The notes beneath the pieces were generated by a model that saw only the letters and a program-made list of their open reading frames with translations, did no database searches and was not told the DNA's origin. Position numbers and translations under genes: made by a program. Positions 24,636 through 33,173 of a stretch of DNA of 64,000 nt are shown here, piece after piece. The DNA comes from Paenibacillus allorhizosphaerae. GTDB lineage: Bacteria; Bacillota; Bacilli; Paenibacillales; NBRC-103111. The stretch's first letter is position 1; the number at the start of each line of letters is the position of its first letter. The DNA lies in the NCBI RefSeq assembly GCF_910594985.1, contig NZ_CAJVCE010000007.1, positions 186,001 to 250,000 of the forward strand. Reading direction: 5' to 3'.

Positions 24636-24683
24636 AAAAAAACGATCATACGGCAGCAGTGCTGCCGCCATGATCGTTTTTTT
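24636..24683. terminator. Bidirectional terminator between the sulfatase gene and ABC genes
   Basis: AAAAAACGATCA pairs with TGATCGTTTTTT, with inner GGCAGCA/TGCTGCC pairing. Symmetric A and T runs serve both convergent units. Confidence 0.85.
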
Positions 24684-24736
24684 GTTGAAGGCTGTCGAGG
24701 CGTGCGCTTGCCCGGGAAATAGACGGCTGGCTCCCG

Positions 24737-26494
24737 CTAGTCTTCTTTGTGCCACAAGCTGCGCAGCTCCTCGTTCGTTTCCAGCAGCTCCTCCAACTTG
24801 CCCGCGGCATCCACGCGGCCGTTCTTCAGAACGACGATCCGGTCGGCCCGGGCAAGCGCCGCTTTGCGATGGGAGACGACGAGACAGGTCGTCCCCTGCC
24901 GCTGTTCCTCGAGGCGCTCCCACAGCTTCCGCTCGGTGTCGACGTCCAGCGCGCTGGACAAGTCGTCGAACACGAGCAGCTCCGCCTCGCGGACGAACAT
25001 GCGTGCCGCGGCCGTACGCTGCGCCTGACCGCCGGACAGCTTGACGCCGCGCGGGCCGATGACCGTCTCGAGCCCCTGCGGCAGCCGCTCCAGGTCGGTT
25101 TCCAGCACCGCGGCGCGGATCGCTTGCCCGAGGCGATCCGGCTCGGCGCGAAGCCCGAGCAAAATGTTATTCTCCATCGTATCGCTGTACAGCCGCGGAA
25201 TTTGCGGCGTGTAGGCGCTGCGCGGCGGAATGAAGAAATCGCCGGGCGCGTCGACTCGTACCCCGTTCCAGCGGATGTCTCCCGTCTGCATCGGGAGCAG
25301 TCCGAGCAGCGCGCGCACCAGCGTCGTCTTGCCGGAGCCGACACGGCCCGTCACGACCGTGAACGAGCCGCGCGGCAGCTCCAGCTGGACGTCCTCGACG
25401 CCGCGGCCGGTTTCCGGATAGCGGTACGTCAATCCGCGCACCTCGAGCCGGTCAAGCAGGTCCTCTCCGCGCATTGAAGGTGCGGCCGGCTCCGGGGGCG
25501 CCCCGCGCAGGTGCAGCGGGTGATACTCCGTCAGTTTCTCCGGAGAAGCGCCTTGCAGCAGCTGCTGCAGCCGATCTTTCGCCACGGTGGACTGTTTGAA
25601 GTAAGTTAGAAATTTTCCAAAATTTTGGATAAATTGGGTGACGAAGGTTAAATAATAAACGAATAGGGCAAAGTCGCCTACGGTAAAACTGCCGTTTCGC
25701 ATCGAATTCGCGGCCAACAGCAGGATGAGCCCTGTCCCGATATTGACTGCATTCGAGAAGATCGAGTCAAGCACGGAATTCACCAGCTTGTCTTTTAGCA
25801 TCGCTTCCCGTCGTTGGTCGTTCAATGCCTTGAAGCGGCCGATCACCCGATCTTCCGCACCGGCTACCTGGATCGACTGCACGGTGCTGAACATTTCGCT
25901 GATCGCGCCGGTCACTTGACTCGTCGCCTCGCGGCTTGCCGCGCGGTATTTTTGCAGCAGCGTCGTAGACAGCTGCGCAATCGTAACGACGACGACGAGC
26001 GGCAAGAACACCCACAGCGTCAACTCCGCATTGATCCGCACCAGAATGAAGCAGGAGACGGCGGCGAATATCGTCATGCCGAAGGCGTCCACCGACCAGC
26101 TGACCGTTTCTTCCACCTGATCGACGTCGTCGCGGAACGAGGAGATTGCTTCCCCGGGCGAATACGGAATCGCTTTGGCCCCAGGTTCCTTGAGCACATG
26201 ACTCAGCATGTTCCTCCGCAGCAGCCCCCCGATGCGGAACCGGAACTGAACGTCGGTAATGAACCCGAAAAAGATCAGCGCGGAGCGAGCGATAGCCGCC
26301 CCGATCAATAGCGCGATCAGAGCGCCTACGCCCAGGCCGTAAGCCGAATGCCCCGTCAGCAGGTCGAAAAACTGCTTCGTCAACAGCCCCGGCAAGATCG
26401 GCGCCAAATAAATCAACGTCCAGGCGAACGCATTGAGCCAATAACGCCCGGCCCGGTAGCAGGTCAGCTTCCATAAGAATGAGAACGTCGTCAT
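24737..26494 (-). CDS. ABC exporter half-transporter, degenerate NBD subunit
   Basis: 585 residues: six-helix exporter domain (~1-320) then an NBD with Walker A GRVGSGKTTLV (~385), signature LSGGQAQR, and Walker B LLVFDDLSSALD in which the catalytic Glu is Asp. A switch His is present (VVSHRKAAL). The change marks the degenerate-site subunit of a heterodimeric exporter, paired with the protein at 26491-28257. The start overlaps that gene's stop by 4 bases. Substrate unknown; such pairs export peptides, lipids or drugs. Confidence 0.88.
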   Translation of the reverse strand: MTTFSFLWKLTCYRAGRYWLNAFAWTLIYLAPILPGLLTKQFFDLLTGHSAYGLGVGALIALLIGAAIARSALIFFGFITDVQFRFRIGGLLRRNMLSHVLKEPGAKAIPYSPGEAISSFRDDVDQVEETVSWSVDAFGMTIFAAVSCFILVRINAELTLWVFLPLVVVVTIAQLSTTLLQKYRAASREATSQVTGAISEMFSTVQSIQVAGAEDRVIGRFKALNDQRREAMLKDKLVNSVLDSIFSNAVNIGTGLILLLAANSMRNGSFTVGDFALFVYYLTFVTQFIQNFGKFLTYFKQSTVAKDRLQQLLQGASPEKLTEYHPLHLRGAPPEPAAPSMRGEDLLDRLEVRGLTYRYPETGRGVEDVQLELPRGSFTVVTGRVGSGKTTLVRALLGLLPMQTGDIRWNGVRVDAPGDFFIPPRSAYTPQIPRLYSDTMENNILLGLRAEPDRLGQAIRAAVLETDLERLPQGLETVIGPRGVKLSGGQAQRTAAARMFVREAELLVFDDLSSALDVDTERKLWERLEEQRQGTTCLVVSHRKAALARADRIVVLKNGRVDAAGKLEELLETNEELRSLWHKED

Positions 26495-28257
26495 ACCAGC
26501 ATTTCCTCCATTCCGACCTGAAGCATTCGGCTGTACCTTGATCTGGCATCCGCTCCGAGGAGCACCCGTTCCCCGTACTCGGCGATCCGCCCGTTGTCGA
26601 GAATCAAAATGCGATCCGCCCGCTGTATTGTAGCTAGCCGGTGAGCGATAATGATGCAGGTGCGATCTTGCAGCAGCCGGCTGATCGCCAGTTCAATGCG
26701 CTGCTCCGTTGCCGGGTCGAGACGCGAAGACGCTTCGTCGAGAATGACAAGGCCCGGATCGGACAAAAACACCCTCGCGAACGATAGCAGCTGTGCTTCG
26801 CCCGCAGACAAACCTCCGCCGCCCGATTCCAGCATCGTCTCCAAACCGTTCGGCAGCGTGCCGACCCAGCGCTCCAGCCCAAGCTCCGATAGCACTTGCA
26901 TGATTTGCTTTTCGCTGACCATGTCGTCAAAAAACGTCAGGTTGTCGCGCACCGTCCCTTGGAAAATCTCGATGTTCTGCGTAACCATGCCGACGCGGCT
27001 GCGCAGCTCGTGCAGCTTCGCGTCGCGCAGTTCCGTGCCGCCGAGCCGGATGCTGCCTTCCTGCGGATCATAGAAGCGCAGCAGCAGCCGGGCGAGCGTC
27101 GTTTTGCCGCTGCCGGTACGTCCAAGCAGGCCAAGCACCTGCCCCGGTTCCAGGCGAAAGCTGATATCTTCCAGCGTAGAGCTTATATCGTCATACCCGA
27201 AGCGAACGCCTTCAAATTGAACCGTCAGCGCTCCCTTCGGAATGGGCGTGCCGGGGCCGTCCTTGATTTCCGATTCCGTCTGCAGCAGTTCTCGCACCCG
27301 GACAATGCTGGCGTCCGCTTTCTGCAAATCTTCCATCTGCGTGCGGATTTTTTCAATCGGTTTGGCCATCAGCTCCGTGTAATAAAAGATCATGTACACC
27401 GTTCCAATGGTTATCAATCCTTTGTGCCACAAATAGAAACTGAGCGCAATCGCGACTGCGTTTCCGATCGCAAACACAACCAGCGTCGTAATCCACATCG
27501 AAGCCCAGCCCAGAAAAGCGCGCACCCGCAGCGGCAGCCATTCTCTCAGCAGCCGGTGAAACCGATGCATGACATAACCGGTTGCACCGTTCGACCGCGT
27601 GTCCTCCGTGCCTTCCAAATGCTCGCCGAGAAAACCGTAGAACGTCGCGCTGATCTGCCTTAGCTTCCCCCAATGGGGAACGGCAAACTGGCGAACGTAT
27701 TGGATAGCGTACATCGCGAATACGACAAACAGCAGCATGCCTGTTCCGATCAGCCAATTTTCACGGAACAGCAGCACCAGCATCCCTACTACCAGCAGCA
27801 GGTTGCTGAGCAGCGTAATGACGAAATTGGAGAAAAAGTTGGCCAGGTTGTTAATATCGCCGTCCACCCGTTCGATAATGACGCCGGACGTTTGCGATTT
27901 GTGAAAACCCATATCCAGCTTCATGCAATGTGCCGCTACATCCCCGCGCAGCTGGTTGGTGGCGATCCAGCCGACATTCTCGCCGATGTACGCCGCTACC
28001 ACGGAGACGACCTGCTGCAGCAGCGTCACCCCGATAAACAAACCGGCGGCATACAGCAGCGGCGAGGCGCTTTCCTGTGATTGCGCCGTGTCGATGAAAT
28101 ACCGGATGATCTGCGGATTTACAAGCTGCATTCCGATGCCGACGAGCAGCAAAATGCTGAGCGTGACGATACTCGCCCGCTGCGTCTTTAAGTAGCGCCT
28201 TAGCAGAACAGTATATTCGCGAATCGGTATTTTTCTTTTTTGCGCAGTGTTGCTCAC
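26491..28257 (-). CDS. ABC exporter half-transporter, partner subunit
   Basis: 588 residues: exporter membrane domain (~20-310) and NBD with Walker A GRTGSGKTTLARLLL (~380), signature LSAGEAQLLSFARVFL, Walker B LVILDEASSRLD with the catalytic Glu, and switch IIAHRLATIQ. The signature reads LSAGE rather than LSGGQ, which is common in the partner of a degenerate subunit. GTG start at 28257 follows a G-rich stretch. It is first in a two-gene unit with a 4-base overlap, resembling YheI/YheH-type heterodimers. Confidence 0.88.
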   Translation of the reverse strand: MSNTAQKRKIPIREYTVLLRRYLKTQRASIVTLSILLLVGIGMQLVNPQIIRYFIDTAQSQESASPLLYAAGLFIGVTLLQQVVSVVAAYIGENVGWIATNQLRGDVAAHCMKLDMGFHKSQTSGVIIERVDGDINNLANFFSNFVITLLSNLLLVVGMLVLLFRENWLIGTGMLLFVVFAMYAIQYVRQFAVPHWGKLRQISATFYGFLGEHLEGTEDTRSNGATGYVMHRFHRLLREWLPLRVRAFLGWASMWITTLVVFAIGNAVAIALSFYLWHKGLITIGTVYMIFYYTELMAKPIEKIRTQMEDLQKADASIVRVRELLQTESEIKDGPGTPIPKGALTVQFEGVRFGYDDISSTLEDISFRLEPGQVLGLLGRTGSGKTTLARLLLRFYDPQEGSIRLGGTELRDAKLHELRSRVGMVTQNIEIFQGTVRDNLTFFDDMVSEKQIMQVLSELGLERWVGTLPNGLETMLESGGGGLSAGEAQLLSFARVFLSDPGLVILDEASSRLDPATEQRIELAISRLLQDRTCIIIAHRLATIQRADRILILDNGRIAEYGERVLLGADARSRYSRMLQVGMEEMLV

Positions 28258-28607
28258 GGTACCGATCCCCCCATGTTATGAACAATAACAATGTCAATAA
28301 CCATAATTTCAGAAACAACATGGATCTATTATCACGGTTCATAAAAATGAAAGCAAGCTAATTTCATACCAAGCTTAACGTTCCGTCCTTCTTTTATTCC
28401 GCGGCTAGTTGGGAGGGATCTTATCACCCGCCCCGTTCACTTATCGCTATCCCTCTGCTCCTCATTTATATGAAGCATATGCCGGAGTAAAGAATAAACT
28501 CGAAGACGTGAAGTTGCTCGAACCGTAAAATGACTCGTGAAAAACCTCCGAATCCGCGCTTCAAAGCGGGCTCGGAGGTTTGGTTTTCATGCACGACCGG
28601 ACCGGTG
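28258..28607. other. Intergenic region between ABC genes and helD
   Basis: 350 bases. It contains the helD terminator at 28540-28580 and an AT-rich stretch upstream of the ABC start with repeated TTATTG/GTTATT words (28279-28310). No convincing promoter hexamers, coding frame or RNA gene was found in the rest. Confidence 0.4.
28540..28580 (-). terminator. Terminator of helD
   Basis: AACCTCCGA (28543-28551) pairs with TCGGAGGTT (28572-28580), with inner CCGC/GCGG pairing; A's at 28540-28544 give the U-run on the minus strand. Confidence 0.8.
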
Positions 28608-30971
28608 TCATCGGCGGACCGTCGATACCGTCTCGTACGTATCCTTGTTCACTGCCGTAACGAACGGACTCGCTTCTCCGAGCGAGTACAAGCGCAGCGT
28701 ATGCATGGCCCGCGTACATGCGGTATAGAACAGCTTGCGCACATCTTCCGTCCGGTATTGCTCGTTCGAAGCGTTGTAGATGACAACGGCATCGAACTCC
28801 ACCCCTTTGGCGAGGTAAGCCGGTATGACGAGCGTCCCTTTCTCGAAAGACGGCGAACTCTTGGTAATAAGCCCAAGCGGCAGTCTGTCTTTCAGCGCAT
28901 CGTAGACTTCCGCGCTTTCGCCAGCGGTTTTGCAAATGAGTGCAACGGACTCGTATCCATCAGCGTACAGCGCTTCGATATCCCGAACGATTGCGTCATG
29001 CAGGTCATCCCGGCTCCCGGTCAGCGTCAGTACCGGCTTCTCTCCGCTCCGGTTGAACGGCTCGATGGCGTCTCCGCCCGGCACCATGCCGCGGGTGAAC
29101 CGGACGATTTCCTGCGTCGACCGGTAGCTGCGCGTCAAGCGAATCACTTCGGTTTGATCGGCCCCGTAGAGCTCCGTCAGCGGATCGATTTCATGCAGTA
29201 CGGAAGCATGGACGTAGATCGCCTGATTCAAATCGCCGAGCGCCGTCATTCTCGCCTGAGGAAACAGCCGCTTCAAAAATTCGAGTTGGAACGGGGAGTA
29301 GTCTTGCGCTTCGTCTACCAGAACGTGACGTACGGATGTATTCGTCTCGAAGCCGAGCAGCAGCTCCCGCAAATACAAGTACGGCGTCGCGTCCTCGTAA
29401 GGCAGCTCCAACCGATCCAGTCGCTCCAGCGTTTGCTCGCAAACGAGCGGCCATGCCTGCGGCAGTTCCTCCCCGCCCTGCAAACCCGCGATCCGATCCG
29501 GGTTTTCGAACAATTTCCGGTACAATCCGAGTACATCGACATACCGAAGCCGTTTGATGCGCTGACGAACCAGCTTAAGCTTTTCGTTTACGACCATTCG
29601 CGCGAGCAGCTCCCGCTCCTTGTCGAAATCGTCGAAAGTAAAGTCTCTCCCTCGCTTACTGCGGCGCAGCTTGCTGTAAGCCCGGTGATAATCTTCGTTG
29701 CTCAGCAGCTCGATCTCATCTTCCACCCAATGCTTCTGCCATTCCGCCTCTTCGAACTCGGCGATTTTCTCCAACAGCCACTCGCGCATGAGCACGATGC
29801 GGTTCGTAAGCCGAATCGACGGATCATACTCGTAGAACCGCTCAAGCAATTGTTCGGCGGATACGATGTCTTCTCCTCGGAAGCGAATAGCCTTGAACAG
29901 CATGCCTTCGTGCTCCAACCGTTCTTTGTAGGCACGAATCGCCTGCAAATAACCGAATGACGATTTGTAGCGAATCCCGCTCACTCTCGCCGCTTGATTC
30001 AGGTCGTCCGCTCCCGTAAGCAGCGATTCGAGCTGCGCGAACGGGTCCTCGATCTGAAATTGCTTACCGAGTCGGTGCTCCAAGTATTCCTGAAAAGTCG
30101 TTTGCTGCATGTTTTCTTCCCCAAGCTCGGGAAGAACCGTGGAGACGTAGCTGTTGAACAGCGGGTTCGGCGAGAACAGCACCATCTGATCGGCCTTTAA
30201 TTGTTCCCTGTGCTTGTAGAGCAGGTAGGCGACCCGCTGCAATGCAGCCGATGTCTTTCCGCTCCCGGCGGCGCCTTGCACGATTAGCATGCGGCTGCGG
30301 TCGTTGCGGATGATCCGGTTTTGTTCCTTCTGGATCGTCGCCACAATCGTCCGCATTTGCGAATCGGAAGTGCGGCTGAGCACCTGCTTCAGCAGCTCAT
30401 CACCGATCGTCACGCCGGTATCGAACATCAGCTTCAATTCGCCGTTTTGGACGGCATACTGCCGCTTCAACAACATCTCGCCGGTTATCTCTCCGTGAGG
30501 CGTTGCGTAAGCCGCCGGACCGGGCGGGTAGTCGTAATAAAGACTGGAGATCGGCGCGCGCCAGTCATAGATCAAGTACGTTTCGCCGTCATCATCGGCA
30601 AACGAAGCGATGCCCAAATAAATTTGCTCAGGCCGCCGCATGCCAGTTTCGGTGAAATCGATTCTGCCGAAGTATGGAGAGACGGCAAGCCGCTTCAGCT
30701 TGCGCAGCGTTTCAGCGGCGTGACGGTAGCTTCGCTCCCGTTCGGACAACACCTCGACCTGCTGCTTCATGCTGAAATACGTCTCGGTTATATCTTCCGC
30801 CGTGCTGAGGTTGACCGTCACCTCATCCCAAAAATGTTTGCGGATATCGACGACTTCCGCTTTCGATGTTCCGATCTCGCTTTCCAGCCGTTCGATGCGA
30901 TCCTTGATTTTTCCGGTTACCGAATGTACCCGTTCCTGCTCTGCTTTCCAATCTTGTTCCGTAATACTCAT
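28608..30971 (-). CDS. helD: HelD-like UvrD/Rep-family helicase, RNA polymerase recycling factor
   Basis: 787 residues. A coiled-coil N-terminus (~1-100: KIKDRIERLESEIGTSKAEV) precedes a SF1 helicase core split by an insertion: Walker A VQGAAGSGKTSAALQR (~225), VLVDEAQDYSPFQLEF (~565), LTRSYRST and TACTRAMHTL. In B. subtilis HelD binds RNA polymerase and frees it from stalled complexes using ATP. ATG 30971 was chosen because GAGGAGCGATAGG precedes it; 19 upstream codons are non-family. A sigma-A promoter on the opposite strand lies 51 bases upstream of the start. Confidence 0.9.
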   Translation of the reverse strand: MSITEQDWKAEQERVHSVTGKIKDRIERLESEIGTSKAEVVDIRKHFWDEVTVNLSTAEDITETYFSMKQQVEVLSERERSYRHAAETLRKLKRLAVSPYFGRIDFTETGMRRPEQIYLGIASFADDDGETYLIYDWRAPISSLYYDYPPGPAAYATPHGEITGEMLLKRQYAVQNGELKLMFDTGVTIGDELLKQVLSRTSDSQMRTIVATIQKEQNRIIRNDRSRMLIVQGAAGSGKTSAALQRVAYLLYKHREQLKADQMVLFSPNPLFNSYVSTVLPELGEENMQQTTFQEYLEHRLGKQFQIEDPFAQLESLLTGADDLNQAARVSGIRYKSSFGYLQAIRAYKERLEHEGMLFKAIRFRGEDIVSAEQLLERFYEYDPSIRLTNRIVLMREWLLEKIAEFEEAEWQKHWVEDEIELLSNEDYHRAYSKLRRSKRGRDFTFDDFDKERELLARMVVNEKLKLVRQRIKRLRYVDVLGLYRKLFENPDRIAGLQGGEELPQAWPLVCEQTLERLDRLELPYEDATPYLYLRELLLGFETNTSVRHVLVDEAQDYSPFQLEFLKRLFPQARMTALGDLNQAIYVHASVLHEIDPLTELYGADQTEVIRLTRSYRSTQEIVRFTRGMVPGGDAIEPFNRSGEKPVLTLTGSRDDLHDAIVRDIEALYADGYESVALICKTAGESAEVYDALKDRLPLGLITKSSPSFEKGTLVIPAYLAKGVEFDAVVIYNASNEQYRTEDVRKLFYTACTRAMHTLRLYSLGEASPFVTAVNKDTYETVSTVRR

Positions 30972-31021
30972 CCTATCGCTCCTCTTCAAATGATGTGACG
31001 ATCCACAACCGAATTTCACGT

Positions 31022-31050
31022 TTGACAATGAGGGTTGATGGTGCTATAAT
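31022..31050 (+). promoter_or_regulatory. Consensus sigma-A promoter of a non-coding transcript
   Basis: TTGACA (31022-31027), exact 17-base spacer, TATAAT (31045-31050). Both boxes match the sigma-A consensus perfectly, yet no coding frame follows on this strand. Confidence 0.75.
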
Positions 31051-31056
31051 TATTGT

Positions 31057-31147
31057 AGGAAGATACTGCAAAGATAGTTTTAATGCGATGCAGACACCAA
31101 AACATATTGTACCACCGGAAGCTGCCGAAATCAACGGGGCTTTTTTT
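31057..31147 (+). ncRNA. Candidate ~90-nt small RNA
   Basis: It runs from a perfect sigma-A promoter to a terminator-like hairpin (GCTGCCG 31121-31127 with CGGGGC 31135-31140, one bulged G) followed by seven T. An internal hairpin closes with CTGCA (31066-31070) and TGCAG (31089-31093). The linker ACACCAAAACATATTGTACC is unpaired and could be a target-binding region. No ribosome site plus start codon is present, and an open frame crossing the area starts upstream of the promoter. Family unknown; start inferred from promoter spacing. Confidence 0.55.
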
Positions 31148-31168
31148 ATTTGCCTAAGCAGTCGGAAC

Positions 31169-31194
31169 AAAAAACGGAGGATTCCCTCCGTTTT
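31169..31194 (-). terminator. Terminator of the GNAT gene
   Basis: AAAACGGAGG (31171-31180) pairs perfectly with CCTCCGTTTT (31185-31194) around a four-base loop, 8 bases after the GNAT stop on the minus strand. Confidence 0.8.
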
Positions 31195-31201
31195 CTGATG
31201 G

Positions 31202-31648
31202 CTATAATTGCTTCCTCATCCGTACATGCCATATGCCGGCATCCAAGAACGGTTCACTCGAGATCGTCTCGTAGCCCAGCTTCCGATAAAAGGCTTCCGC
31301 CTGCGTCTGAGCATCCAATATGACGGCCGGTACGCCGCCTTCCCGAATATCCGCTTCCATCGCATCGATGATGATCCGCCCGATCCCCTTGCCGCGATAC
31401 GACTTCAGCACGGCAATCCGCTGCAGTTTTGCCGTCAACCCGTCGTACATCCGCCAACGCGCGGCAGCGATCGTCTCTCCGAGATCATTGCGTACAACAA
31501 AATGCCGGCATGCCTGCGGCGAAGCGTCAAACTCGTCCATTTCGAGGTCGCGGGGAACGTTCTGCTCCTCCACGAACACCGCGATTCGGACGGATAAACC
31601 TTCCTGCAGCTGCTCATCCGTCTTGACCTTGATGATTTCCACTACCAA
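31202..31648 (-). CDS. GNAT-family N-acetyltransferase
   Basis: About 148 residues. N-terminal strand EIIKVKTDEQLQEGLSVR, then FVEEQNVPRDLEMDEFD, a YjcF/ElaA-like GNAT start, and the acetyl-CoA loop RIAVLKSYRGKGIGRIII (~residues 82-99), ending in YRKLGYETISSEPFLDAGI. It acetylates an amine of an unknown small molecule. Start: AAAGGAG lies 5 bases before TTG 31648 and 11 before GTG 31642, so TTG is preferred; upstream codons are non-family. It follows the UPF0173 gene by 20 bases. Confidence 0.83.
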   Translation of the reverse strand: MVVEIIKVKTDEQLQEGLSVRIAVFVEEQNVPRDLEMDEFDASPQACRHFVVRNDLGETIAAARWRMYDGLTAKLQRIAVLKSYRGKGIGRIIIDAMEADIREGGVPAVILDAQTQAEAFYRKLGYETISSEPFLDAGIWHVRMRKQL

Positions 31649-31668
31649 AGCAGCTCCTTTATCGTCGA

Positions 31669-32358
31669 TTATATTGTCATCTTTTCGCCCGGCGAAAGCG
31701 ATCGGCCGCCAATACCTTTTTCCGCCAACCGGCTTATAAACTGCTCTCCGTTTTGCGCAATCGGCGGGAAGGTGTTGAAGTGAAGAGGGACGACCTTCTT
31801 CGCACCGAACCATTCGGCAGCGGTAACCGCATCTTCCGGCCCCATCGTGAACAAGTCGCCGATCGGCAAGAAGGCGAGATCGACCTGATTGCGTTCCCCG
31901 ATCATCTTCATGTCGGAGAATAACGCTGTATCGCCGCTGTGCAATATCGTCATCCCGTCCCACTTGATAATAAATCCGGCAGGCATTCCGGCATATACGA
32001 TTTTACCTTCCTGGTCCACAATGACGCTGGAGGAATGGAACGCTTGAATCATTTGCACTTCGGCAAACCCAAGGGAAACTTTGCCTCCGAGATTCATTCC
32101 GAGCGCTTTGGCCCCCTGCCAGCCCATATACGTAGCGAGCTCATGAATCGCTACGATGGTAGCGTCATTGTTCCTCGCAATCGGGAGCGCGTCGAGCGTA
32201 TGATCCGTATGCCCGTGTGTCAGCAGCACGTACTCCACTTTGATATCCTGCGGTTTGGTTACAGCCAGCCCGTTCCCGGATATAAACGGATCGATAATCA
32301 GCGAATGTCCGCCATGGGTTAGTTGCACGCAGGAATGTCCGTGATACCAAATTTCCAA
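31669..32358 (-). CDS. UPF0173 metallo-hydrolase (YtkL-like)
   Basis: 229 residues, metallo-beta-lactamase fold: EIWYHGHSCVQLTHGG (N-terminus), LLTHGHTDHTLDALPIA (HxHxDH metal site, ~residues 53-59), HSGDTALFSDMKM (Asp) and VPLHFNTFP (His). The family is conserved but its substrate is unknown. TTG 32358 was chosen: GAGGGA lies ~6 bases upstream and the family begins at this point (usually MKVxYHGHSC). It heads a two-gene unit with the GNAT gene. Confidence 0.88.
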   Translation of the reverse strand: MEIWYHGHSCVQLTHGGHSLIIDPFISGNGLAVTKPQDIKVEYVLLTHGHTDHTLDALPIARNNDATIVAIHELATYMGWQGAKALGMNLGGKVSLGFAEVQMIQAFHSSSVIVDQEGKIVYAGMPAGFIIKWDGMTILHSGDTALFSDMKMIGERNQVDLAFLPIGDLFTMGPEDAVTAAEWFGAKKVVPLHFNTFPPIAQNGEQFISRLAEKGIGGRSLSPGEKMTI

Positions 32359-32501
32359 TTCAAATCCCTCGCTTTCCAAAATGATCACAATACTATGTTT
32401 GCGCAAGCAGCTTAATACCATTGTACTATCCGAATGCGCCAAACTCCAAATTTCGCCGATTCAATCGTTGGCGAATCTCATGTTACATACGGACCTGGCT
32501 G

Positions 32502-32864
32502 TCATCCGGCAAAAGCTTTGCGGAACGCCTCCATGACCCGCTCTTTATTGAAAGGCTTGACGATAAAATCGCTTGCCCCCATATTTACGGCCTGAATCAG
32601 CAGCGCCTGCTGTCCCATCGCCGACACCATAATAATTTTTGCGGAAGGGTCCATTGTACGAAGCTTGCCAAGCGCAGTGATTCCGTCCATCTCCGGCATC
32701 GTGATATCCAGCGTCACCAAATCCGGTTTGTGTCGTTCATATAATGTCAGCGCTTCCAGACCATTGCTTCCTTCCGCAACGGTTTCGTATCCGAGCTCTT
32801 GGATCACGTTTTTCAGCATCATTCTCATAAACAATGAATCGTCGACGATTAATATTTTTTTCAC
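32502..32864 (-). CDS. CheY-like single-domain response regulator
   Basis: 120 residues, a lone receiver domain: KKILIVDDS (Asp8-Asp9), phospho-acceptor Asp53 in LVTLDITMPEMDG, IIMVSAMGQ (Ser/Thr switch) and FIVKPFNKERV (Lys). No output domain, so it acts by protein contact, as CheY does on the flagellar switch. GTG 32864 was chosen; GGGGGAG is 10 bases upstream. Its leader carries a c-di-GMP-I riboswitch and a terminator, so expression should respond to c-di-GMP. No chemotaxis or kinase gene is adjacent. Confidence 0.88.
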   Translation of the reverse strand: MKKILIVDDSLFMRMMLKNVIQELGYETVAEGSNGLEALTLYERHKPDLVTLDITMPEMDGITALGKLRTMDPSAKIIMVSAMGQQALLIQAVNMGASDFIVKPFNKERVMEAFRKAFAG

Positions 32865-32892
32865 GTGTTCCGAGCTCCCCCCCACTAAACGT

Positions 32893-32924
32893 AGAAAAGC
32901 CCCCCCAATTGCAAAAGGGAGGCC
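32893..32924 (-). terminator. Riboswitch-linked terminator before the CheY-like gene
   Basis: Minus strand GCCTCCC pairs with GGGGGGC around TTTTGCAATT and is followed by TTTTC. It lies between the aptamer and the coding start, as expected for a transcriptional expression platform. Confidence 0.7.
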
Positions 32925-32937
32925 TGTTATCTCTTAT

Positions 32938-33036
32938 ATCCTCATGTCCTTCGGCAGCTGGCTGACATTGTTTACACGTTAGTCCCTTTAGCTTTGCGTC
33001 CTTGGCTTTCACCAAGTTTGCTTTTATGTACCGACA
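32938..33036 (-). promoter_or_regulatory. Cyclic di-GMP-I (GEMM) riboswitch aptamer
   Basis: Read on the minus strand: GCAAAC leads into the hairpin CUUGGU-GAAA-GCCAAG (perfect GNRA tetraloop), then the conserved GGACGCAAAGC, a CUAA join, and a second helix ending GUCAGCCAGCUGCCGAAGG, matching the GEMM-I order of elements. A terminator hairpin and the CheY-like gene follow. The P1 stem is not well defined by eye, so the ends are approximate. GEMM-I senses c-di-GMP, with a rarer variant for cGAMP. Confidence 0.85.
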
Positions 33037-33054
33037 AAAGTATTTTCCAGTTGT

Positions 33055-33082
33055 ATTATAGCATCCCTTCTAGAAAATACAA
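33055..33082 (-). promoter_or_regulatory. Sigma-A promoter of the riboswitch-CheY transcript
   Basis: Minus-strand -35 TTGTAT (33077-33082), 16-base spacer, -10 TATAAT (33055-33060). Transcription would start near 33048, just before the aptamer. Confidence 0.65.
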
Positions 33083-33124
33083 GTAAAATGATAGATTAAC
33101 CCATTCATTGCTCCCTAATACTGG

Positions 33125-33130
33125 TATAAT
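33125..33130 (+). promoter_or_regulatory. Extended -10 promoter element of the oxidoreductase at 33174
   Basis: TGGTATAAT (TG at -15/-14 plus a perfect TATAAT). No good -35 is seen, which extended -10 promoters tolerate. The coding start is 44 bases downstream. Confidence 0.5.
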
Positions 33131-33173
33131 GAGTTTATACTGTACGTCAACAACCATCGGAGGGATGATCATA

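Noticed and set aside
28530..29960. Plus-strand open frame of 476 residues
   Set aside because: Antisense to helD; no start signal and no protein-like features.
30995..31198. Plus-strand frame covering the small RNA area
   Set aside because: Its start lies before the promoter at 31022-31050 and has no ribosome site, so it would not be translated from that transcript.
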